A stretch of 63,492 bases of DNA, taken from positions 1-63,492 of the forward strand of contig JAICHV010000017.1 of the NCBI GenBank assembly GCA_025924715.1. Direction: 5' to 3'. Each line of letters begins with the position of its first letter. The first letter of the stretch is position 1. Below, piece by piece: positions 63,244-63,492 of the stretch. This DNA is from Alphaproteobacteria bacterium. Its GTDB lineage: Bacteria; Pseudomonadota; Alphaproteobacteria; Micropepsales; Micropepsaceae. The position numbers were made by a program, and so were the translations under genes. The notes under the pieces are model-generated. The model saw nothing but the letters and a program-made list of their open reading frames with translations, searched no databases and was not told where the DNA came from.

Positions 63244-63492
63244 ATGAATCGTAAGGCTGCTTTATTGGCTGTGACCGGAACCCTCTTGTTGGGGGCGATG
63301 GCATTTGCCTTCGCAGCGCCTTCCGAAACGGCTGCGCCTTCCGGGGCTGCGGCGGCTTCCGGGGCCACGGCGACTTCTGCGGCGGCGGCGCCTTCCGAGA
63401 CCGCCAGTATGCCGGCCGGCCACCCCAAATTCGACGGCGATATCGCGCCGGTCTTCAACAAATATTGCACCGGTTGCCATTCGGGCGCTCAG
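63244..63492 (+). CDS. Exported c-type cytochrome domain protein, cut by the window end
   Basis: The first 83 residues of an exported heme protein; the gene runs past the window edge. A signal peptide (MNRKAALLAVTGTLLLGAMA) is followed by a low-complexity linker of Ala, Ser, Thr, Pro and Glu (about 26-56), then HPKFDGDIAPVFNKYCTGCH, which holds the heme-attachment motif C-T-G-C-H. ATG 63244 is favoured over the ATG at 63241 because AGGAGG then has four rather than one base of spacing. Such cytochromes often accept electrons from quinoprotein dehydrogenases, but the missing C-terminus leaves the type open. Confidence 0.85.
   Translation, partial: MNRKAALLAVTGTLLLGAMAFAFAAPSETAAPSGAAAASGATATSAAAAPSETASMPAGHPKFDGDIAPVFNKYCTGCHSGAQ

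Overview
The window reads as a GC-rich (roughly 60 percent) chromosome segment of a Gram-negative heterotroph, most likely an alphaproteobacterium of the kind that carries many TonB-dependent receptors (Caulobacterales, Sphingomonadales or Micropepsales-like). The reasons are four large TonB-dependent receptors, a FecR anti-sigma gene, Tad-type pseudopilin genes, and the Lig-type protocatechuate 4,5-cleavage pathway. No tRNA, rRNA, CRISPR array, insertion sequence or replication origin was seen.

Region 1 (1-11.1 kb) is a surface-signalling and sulfatase locus: a frame-broken ECF sigma factor, FecR, a receptor with an N-terminal signalling (STN) domain, a formylglycine-generating enzyme with both catalytic cysteines, a second receptor, and a Tat-exported type I sulfatase carrying the CSPSR maturation motif. 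Region 2 (11.2-18.6 kb) is a PadR-type repressor gene divergent from an RND pump, adaptor, TolC-like channel and multicopper oxidase operon.

Region 3 (18.7-39.6 kb) is the most coherent system. A CrbS/MxtR-like hybrid kinase with a sodium:solute-symporter domain converges on a LuxR/NarL-type response regulator. Next comes an apparent ten-gene operon: a TonB-dependent receptor, an MhpT-like aromatic acid permease, and all six steps of protocatechuate 4,5-cleavage (ligK, ligU, ligJ, ligI, ligA, ligB, ligC) plus one uncharacterised 6PGDH-like reductase. Two PQQ dehydrogenases and a ThuA-like protein follow. A perfect inverted repeat (TAGCCA-NN-TGGCTA) occurs at exactly the three control regions of this block: between the regulator and the receptor, before the first PQQ dehydrogenase, and between the ThuA gene and the second PQQ dehydrogenase. 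Its 7-2-7 layout suits a NarL-type regulator. I infer one regulon joining outer-membrane uptake, periplasmic quinoprotein oxidation and meta-cleavage of aromatic acids.

Region 4 (39.6-53.8 kb) holds a DHRS6-like dehydrogenase, an FkbM-GT2-FkbM glycan islet, and a set of exported proteins (SMP-30 lactonase, two bicupins, an NTF2-like protein, a third PQQ dehydrogenase, a soluble PQQ sugar dehydrogenase homologue lacking the expected catalytic His) around an IclR regulator. Several exported proteins in regions 3 and 4 share unusual Gly/Arg-rich loops. Region 5 (53.9-63.5 kb) has three Tad-type pseudopilin genes, a DUF1345 membrane protein, an orphan binding protein, an ACS-family permease, a fourth TonB-dependent receptor, and the start of an exported c-type cytochrome cut by the window edge.
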